Below are positions 59,472 to 64,000 of a stretch of 64,000 bases of DNA, in pieces. Source of the DNA: DASVHS01 sp036390755 (GTDB lineage: Bacteria > Acidobacteriota > Thermoanaerobaculia > Gp7-AA8); the NCBI GenBank assembly GCA_036390755.1, contig DASWBH010000389.1, positions 32,776 to 96,775 on the forward strand. The letters are read 5' to 3'. Numbering within the stretch: position 1 is the stretch's first letter; every line of letters starts with the position of its first letter. The notes below the pieces were generated by a model. The model saw only the letters and a program-made list of their open reading frames with translations. It did not search any database and was not told where the DNA came from. A program made the translations under genes and the position numbers.

Positions 59472-59608
59472 CGTTTTCGATTCGTGCGTGTACGCACCGG
59501 CTGCGGCGCGAGGCGCCGCCCACTGCCGGCAATGATCAGCAGGAGCGTACCGGCGACTGCAATGATGAGTTCAACCATGGCAAAGCCAGTTTGCATCGGA
59601 GGTGCCAT
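59468..59608 (-). CDS. Small membrane peptide with prepilin-like N-terminus
   Basis: A 46-residue ORF between glgA and fRMsr. Residues 7-13 read TGFAMVEL, like a class III signal (Gly, then Phe at +1 and Glu at +5) of type IV pilins, followed by the hydrophobic IIAVAGTLLLIIAG and a basic tail ending TNRKR. The stop overlaps the fRMsr ATG by four bases (ATGA), which supports translation. There is no globular pilin domain, no Shine-Dalgarno for ATG 59608, and other starts at 59596 and 59578 are possible. It could be a small membrane protein of another kind or a chance ORF. Confidence 0.4.
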   Translation of the reverse strand: MAPPMQTGFAMVELIIAVAGTLLLIIAGSGRRLAPQPVRTRTNRKR

Positions 59609-59621
59609 TCGTTCGCGGCGA

Positions 59622-61085
59622 TCACGCGCCGGCCGCGCGGCGATACACATCCTCATACGCGCGCGCCGATCGCGTCCACGAAAAATCCTGCTCCATCCCG
59701 TTCTGCTGCAAGATCTTCCACGTGCGCGAGTCCTTGTGGTTGAGCATGCCGGCCCACGTGGCGAGATAGAGCTCGTCGGTGCTCATGTGTCGAAATCCGA
59801 AACCGTTCGCCTCGGCCCGATTGGTGCCATCGAAAGGAATCACAGTGTCCGCGAGTCCGCCCGTCAGCCTGACGACCGGCACCGTGCCGTAACGCAGCGC
59901 GTACATCTGATTGAGTCCGCACGGCTCGTACGCCGAAGGCATCAGCAGCAGATCGGCGCCGGCGTAGATGCGATGCGCGAGCGAGTTGTCGAAGCCGATC
60001 CACACGCGGCAGGAATCGCGGTGCTGTTCCGCGACGCGCTCGAACGCTTCTTCGTACGGACGGTCGCCGCTGCCGAGGATGACGGCTTGCGCGCCGGCGC
60101 GAAGGAGCTTGCCGAGAATCGGTGTAAGCAGTTGCAAACCCTTCTGCTCGACGAGGCGCGAGACCACGGCGAGCATCGGCGTTCGCGGCTTGCTCTTCAG
60201 CCCCGCTTCCTTGGCGAGCATCCGCTTCGAAATTGCTTTGCCGTGCAGCTTGCCCGGCTCGTAGTTCGCGTCGAGGTGCGTATCGCTCGCCGGATCCCAC
60301 TCGTCGACGTCGATGCCGTTCAGGATGCCGCTGAACTTGTACGCGACGCTCCGCAGCACGCCGTCGAGTCCCGCGCCGAGCTCCGGCGTCTCGATCTCGC
60401 GCGCGTAATTCGGCGACACGGTCGTGACCTGGTCGGCGAAGATGATCCCGCCCTTCATCGGATTGACTTTGCCGAAATGCTCCAGCGCGTCGGCGGCCCA
60501 GTAGCGGGGGTGCAGACCAGTCAGCGAGAACGCCGGCGGATCGGCAACACCCTGATAGTTGAGGTTGTGGATCGTGTACACCGATCGCGTTTTGCGGAAC
60601 TGCTCGCTCCCGCGCAGGCCCGAATGCAGGTAGACCGGCAGAAGCGCGGTGTGCCAGTCGTGGGCGTGAAGAACCTCCGGCGCGATGTTCAGGAGCTCGC
60701 AGCCGCTAATCACGGCGCGGCAGAAGAACGTGTAGCGCTGCAGGAAATCGTCAACGCCGCCGTAACCGGTGTAGATCTGGTCCCGATCGAAGAAGAAGTC
60801 GTTCGCGGCGAGAATCAGCGGCACTTCGCTGCCCGGAAGGACCGTGCGGAAATACGTCGCCTCGGCGCTCCAGTTGGCCCAGTCGATGCGGATCGCCGGC
60901 GTGATCTGCTCCGGCTGCACGTCGTTGCGCTCGAACCACTCGCGCGCCTGCCGGTAAAACGGCATGAACACTGTCACGTCGTGATCGAGCGCAGCGAGCG
61001 CCTTCGGCAGCGATCCGCACACGTCACCGAGGCCGCCGGTTTTGGCGATCGGAGAGACCTCGGACGTGGCGAAAACGATGCGCAT
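59622..61085 (-). CDS. glgA: Glycogen synthase (ADP-glucose type)
   Basis: A 487-residue GT5 enzyme that should extend alpha-1,4-glucan from ADP-glucose. The N-terminus MRIVFATSEVSPIAKTGGLGDVCGSLPKAL contains the KTGGL substrate motif. HDWHTALLPVYL, VYTIHNLNYQGV, NGIDVDEWDP and the C-terminal PSAYEPCGLNQMYALRYGTVPVVRLTGGLADTV with the E-x7-E retaining motif are complete. Length is normal. It starts 6 bases after the MEMO stop. Together with GH15 at 27581 it indicates glycogen or starch-like storage. Confidence 0.96.
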   Translation of the reverse strand: MRIVFATSEVSPIAKTGGLGDVCGSLPKALAALDHDVTVFMPFYRQAREWFERNDVQPEQITPAIRIDWANWSAEATYFRTVLPGSEVPLILAANDFFFDRDQIYTGYGGVDDFLQRYTFFCRAVISGCELLNIAPEVLHAHDWHTALLPVYLHSGLRGSEQFRKTRSVYTIHNLNYQGVADPPAFSLTGLHPRYWAADALEHFGKVNPMKGGIIFADQVTTVSPNYAREIETPELGAGLDGVLRSVAYKFSGILNGIDVDEWDPASDTHLDANYEPGKLHGKAISKRMLAKEAGLKSKPRTPMLAVVSRLVEQKGLQLLTPILGKLLRAGAQAVILGSGDRPYEEAFERVAEQHRDSCRVWIGFDNSLAHRIYAGADLLLMPSAYEPCGLNQMYALRYGTVPVVRLTGGLADTVIPFDGTNRAEANGFGFRHMSTDELYLATWAGMLNHKDSRTWKILQQNGMEQDFSWTRSARAYEDVYRRAAGA

Positions 61086-61091
61086 GCGCGG

Positions 61092-61910
61092 CTATGAGAT
61101 CAGAATCGCCGCATAGCCGACCACATGGCTGTAATCGCGGTTCACGTCGCCTGAGGTGGCGTGCTTGATCAACTTCGCCTTCGTCGCGCCGAGGCGTTCG
61201 GCGGCGATGAGCATCGTCGTGGTCGGGATGAAGCCGCACATCGAGACGTCGAACTCCTCGACGACGCGCCAAAGCTCGCGCGGATTCAGAGCGAGGACCT
61301 GATCGATCGCGAGTTGATCCTTGCGCAGCGTCTCCTTCTGATCCTCGTAGTGATTGAGGTCGGAGCTCGCGATCATGCCGACCGGCTCCTCTTCGGCCGA
61401 GATGACGTCCGCGATCGCGTTGCCGATTTGCTCGCACATCTCGTAACGCGGCGCTCCGAGGCAGATCGGCACGAACGTGAAGTCGCTGCCGAGGAGCTCC
61501 TGGAGAAAGGGTAGCTGGACCTCGAGCGAATGCTCGCGTGCGTGCGCTCGCGTGTCTTCGGCGAGCAGCGCGCTCTTCGCCATCAACGCGCCGGCGAGCT
61601 TCGAATCGATCGGCACGTCGCCGAGCGGCGTGCGCCACGCGCCTTCGCGATTGATCGCCGCGAAATGTCCGAAGCCGGTGTGATTCGGACAGAGGATCAC
61701 GAACCGCTTCGGCAGATCAGCGAGTGCGTAAAACGCCGCGGCCACGTGGCCGCTGTACATCAGTCCTGCGTGGGGAACGACCGCGCCGATGAATCGCTCT
61801 TTCGCTTCGACGCGCGGGTTCTCCGCGAAACACTCTTCGACCTGCGCGTGCAGCCGCGCGGGATTCGATTCGTAGAACTGACCGGCTACAGCGGGCGGGC
61901 GCGTGTACAT
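61092..61910 (-). CDS. MEMO-like protein (AmmeMemoRadiSam system protein B)
   Basis: A 272-residue protein of the MEMO1 fold. Family segments: RPPAVAGQFYESNPARL, GAVVPHAGLMYSGHVAAAFY, VILCPNHTGFG, LEVQLPFLQ, MIASSDLNHYED and DVSMCGFIPTTTMLIAAERLG with the Cys and His residues of the putative metal site. Bacterial members lie in AmmeMemoRadiSam groups with an AMMECR1 and a radical SAM protein; neither is in the window, so this copy is alone. ATG 61910 (MYTRPPAVAG) is the family start; ATG 61925 gives five extra residues. Confidence 0.9.
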   Translation of the reverse strand: MYTRPPAVAGQFYESNPARLHAQVEECFAENPRVEAKERFIGAVVPHAGLMYSGHVAAAFYALADLPKRFVILCPNHTGFGHFAAINREGAWRTPLGDVPIDSKLAGALMAKSALLAEDTRAHAREHSLEVQLPFLQELLGSDFTFVPICLGAPRYEMCEQIGNAIADVISAEEEPVGMIASSDLNHYEDQKETLRKDQLAIDQVLALNPRELWRVVEEFDVSMCGFIPTTTMLIAAERLGATKAKLIKHATSGDVNRDYSHVVGYAAILIS

Positions 61911-61940
61911 GCAAGAACTCAGCACGCGCCCGCGTGCCCA

Positions 61941-64000
61941 TCACCTCGGAAAACTCGGCGAGTAGATCACGGCGTTCATGAAGAGAGGCAGCGTCGAGCG
62001 CCAGAACAGGCGGTAGTGCGGCTCGTCGGCGAACGTGATCACGTTGCCTCTGCCGTACGGCTCGCTCACGACATACGCGGAGCCTTTCAGGCGATCGAGC
62101 GACTCCGGCCACGCGACTCCCGAGACCAGGGGATCCGTCGCCGCGATCGTGACGATGTTGTCGATCTTGTGCTCGACCGGCTCGTAGACGGTGCGGCCTT
62201 CGACGATCACGTCCGGCGGACGCGGCACGCCGAACGTCAGGTACGAGCGGTCGTTCATCTGGGTGCGGAACGCGGCGCCGGGCACGCGCGGATCGTTGTA
62301 AAGCTCGTCGTGCGACGGAGCCGTCTTCTCGTCGTCTTTCTTTTTCGGCGGCTCCCACGGTTTCAGCTTCGAGATGTCGACATCTTTGTCGCGGAGGAAC
62401 TCGCTCGCGCCCCCGACGGCCACGACTGTTCCGCCGCCGCGCAACCACACCTGCAGCTTCTCGATGTCCTTCTTCGCGAGGTGGTAACTGCCGTTCGGGA
62501 AGATGAGGACGCGGTAGTGATTCAGGTCGATTCTTCCGATCGAGTCGACGCTGAGGTTCGAGTGCGGAACGGGCGCCTCGACGTCGAGCGTGTGCCAGAG
62601 CTCCCCGTAGGACGAAGCATTCGCTGACGGGCCGCCGAAGAGCCCGATCTCGGGTTGCCGGACGAAGTGCAGCTTCTGCGATCCGAACGTCATGCCGCCA
62701 GTCCAGCCGGATTCGAACGGCACGATCGTTGTCGAGGTCGTGCGACCCTCGTCGGCCAGCACCGCGTCGAGGCTCGCGGCGTTGTTCCCCTTCAGGATGA
62801 TGATGCTGCCGCGCGAGAACTTGCGATCGCCGGCGTCGATCTCGTCGTCGAACACGCTGAACTTCACGTCGTCTTTCAGCAGACGGCCGAGGAGCTCGTA
62901 GAAATGCGGCTCGAGCGCATCGACGACGTAGCCGTAGCTCGCGGCGCGAAACGGCGCCGGAGCGGGAGGCGCGTAGTCGGCAAGCTGCGCCGGGAAAGGC
63001 GCCGGGACAACGTACTCCTCCGCATTCATCGCGATCGGGATCGACCAGGCGGTGATGTCGTAGAACTGATCCTCTTCGTCAGCGGCGGTCCGCTGGCGCT
63101 GCTGCTCGAGGTAGTTCTTCGGCATCTCGGCGTTGCGCTCCAGGAGCGTGTCGACGAGTGCGCCGAGCGGTTGCCGCGTGCTGACGATGACGGTTCCTGC
63201 AGGAAACGAGCGGCTCTCCGACGCGCCTGACTCGACGCGCATCGCGCGCAGCGTGACCGGAGCGGCGAGTTGCTGGACGCGAATGCCCTGACCACGGAGC
63301 AGATCGGCGATGTGCGGGACATTGGGCGACGTCGGCGGCAGCAAATAGACGTTCCTGCCGCTGTCGACGTGGACGCGATTCGCGTTGTACGAGTACTTGA
63401 GCAGCGCCTCGCGATTTGCCGCGGCGGTCCGCAGCGTCGACATCGCCGTCGTGTAGTGACGCGCCACCCGATCGCCGAGCGTCATCGTCGTGTTGTCGTC
63501 GCGCTGGATCGCCAGGCCGACCTGGCCGGCGACCTCGTAGGTCATGCCGATCGCTCCGTGAAGCGACGGCCACGCATCGCCGTATCCGGGATAGAAGAAG
63601 TCGTAGTCCTCGCCGACGAAGAACGGCCAGCCCTTCTGCGTAAACACGGCGGCATTCGCGCGGCCGAATGTTTCGAACCACTTCTGCGCTTCGGGGAGGA
63701 AGTTCGCGTTGATCGGCTTCGCGACCGGCGGGAAAAAGTACGTCTGCCGGAAACCCATCTCGTGGAAATCGACGACGACCTGCGGATACCACTGCTGGTA
63801 CGTCGCGACCCGCGCCTGCGTCTCGCGCTGCGAGAGCCACGTCCAGTCGCGGTTCATGTCGAGGAGGTAATGGTTGTAGCGGCCGCGCGGCCACGGCTCG
63901 GCATGCTCGAACGCCTCAGGATTCGCGTCCGGCTCGAGGCCGCGCGAGCGGCGATACCACTGAACGTAGCGCTCGCGCCCGTCCGGGTTCTGCAGCGGGT
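61941..64000 (-). CDS. M14-family zinc metallopeptidase with C-terminal GATase-like domain (5' end off window)
   Basis: About 686 residues visible; the start lies beyond the right edge. The open frame continues through 64000 and reads QNPDGRERYVQWYRRSRG and LLDMNRDWTW, typical of M14 zinc carboxypeptidases. QVVVDFHEMGFRQTYFFPP holds the third zinc-ligand His and the Glu of the M14 fold; the HxxE pair should lie off-window. The C-terminal 190 residues have HYRVLIFPNGSYHLAKKDIEKLQVWLRGGGTVVAVGG, like a GATase1/DJ-1-type domain. Likely an exported or periplasmic peptidase, though the signal is not visible. It lies 30 bases before the MEMO gene. Confidence 0.85.
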   Translation of the reverse strand, partial: PLQNPDGRERYVQWYRRSRGLEPDANPEAFEHAEPWPRGRYNHYLLDMNRDWTWLSQRETQARVATYQQWYPQVVVDFHEMGFRQTYFFPPVAKPINANFLPEAQKWFETFGRANAAVFTQKGWPFFVGEDYDFFYPGYGDAWPSLHGAIGMTYEVAGQVGLAIQRDDNTTMTLGDRVARHYTTAMSTLRTAAANREALLKYSYNANRVHVDSGRNVYLLPPTSPNVPHIADLLRGQGIRVQQLAAPVTLRAMRVESGASESRSFPAGTVIVSTRQPLGALVDTLLERNAEMPKNYLEQQRQRTAADEEDQFYDITAWSIPIAMNAEEYVVPAPFPAQLADYAPPAPAPFRAASYGYVVDALEPHFYELLGRLLKDDVKFSVFDDEIDAGDRKFSRGSIIILKGNNAASLDAVLADEGRTTSTTIVPFESGWTGGMTFGSQKLHFVRQPEIGLFGGPSANASSYGELWHTLDVEAPVPHSNLSVDSIGRIDLNHYRVLIFPNGSYHLAKKDIEKLQVWLRGGGTVVAVGGASEFLRDKDVDISKLKPWEPPKKKDDEKTAPSHDELYNDPRVPGAAFRTQMNDRSYLTFGVPRPPDVIVEGRTVYEPVEHKIDNIVTIAATDPLVSGVAWPESLDRLKGSAYVVSEPYGRGNVITFADEPHYRLFWRSTLPLFMNAVIYSPSFPR

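Overview
The window is GC-rich, gene-dense bacterial chromosome, almost all of it protein coding. No stretch longer than about 190 bases lacks a gene. I see no rRNA, tRNA, CRISPR array, insertion sequence or phage gene. The organism is a diderm: it has a lipid A/core LPS run (waaA-lpxK-lpxL-waaF), Mla-type lipid transport genes and lipoproteins. It makes isoprenoids through DXS and tetrapyrroles through glutamyl-tRNA reductase, and it carries [NiFe]-hydrogenase maturation genes. The family mix (SirB1-like, DUF4388, zinc-ribbon TPR, GH15, MEMO, an extracellular beta domain) resembles Acidobacteriota, but that placement is inference, not a search result.

Layout. 1-4227 (minus): pyrE, a biotin carrier protein, HMG-CoA lyase, an acyl-CoA thioesterase, a SirB1-like protein and two unknowns; the first four genes are joined by 4-base overlaps. 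4268-14636: yqeY, a MoeB-rhodanese fusion, a secreted CAP protein, a zinc-ribbon ATPase of the histidine-kinase fold, 3-hydroxyacyl-CoA dehydrogenase, a zinc-ribbon TPR protein, uvrD/pcrA, tatA, a DUF4388 protein and rfbD. 14572-19774 (minus): xseA-xseB-ispA-dxs-tlyA. 19857-27505: a lipoprotein, then minus-strand SDR-alr-mlaE-mlaF, then plus-strand PuuD-like, PhzF, GNAT and dGTPase genes, then HU. 27581-32838: GH15, fmt-rsmB, a small lipoprotein and a TPR protein. 32819-44848 (minus): a tight ten-gene run, kamA, two ATP-grasp ligases, GNAT, ccsA, hemA, hemC, cobA-hemD, a 1050-residue membrane fusion and a phosphopantetheinyl transferase. 44943-50885: hflX, the LPS run and a cysteine-rich protein. 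50895-58442 (minus): hypF-hypC-hypD-hypE followed by a formyltransferase, a crotonase, a NicO-type nickel transporter and an alpha/beta-hydrolase-like protein. 58628-64000: a MerR regulator, fRMsr, glgA, MEMO and an M14 peptidase cut by the window edge.

Main points. (1) The hyp operon continues, with overlapping genes, into a PurN-like formyltransferase and a crotonase. These are the two domain types fused in HypX, which makes the CO ligand of [NiFe]-hydrogenase, so this looks like a split HypX-type module followed by a nickel transporter. (2) A canonical lysine 2,3-aminomutase gene abuts two different D-Ala-D-Ala-ligase-like ATP-grasp genes and an acetyltransferase, suggesting an undescribed beta-lysine conjugation or peptide pathway. 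(3) A 52-base double-hairpin element occurs twice, 49/52 identical, inserted in frame in opposite orientations inside uvrD and ispA. (4) A second palindrome family (about 85 bases, GTCATTC...GATGAC-type ends) sits directly before moeB and the merR-type gene and supplies a start codon or -10 box. (5) Two degenerate 4 x 7-base arrays lie inside one ATP-grasp gene. (6) Several first-in-unit genes have a -10-like box only 6-8 bases before the start codon and no Shine-Dalgarno, suggesting leaderless mRNAs.
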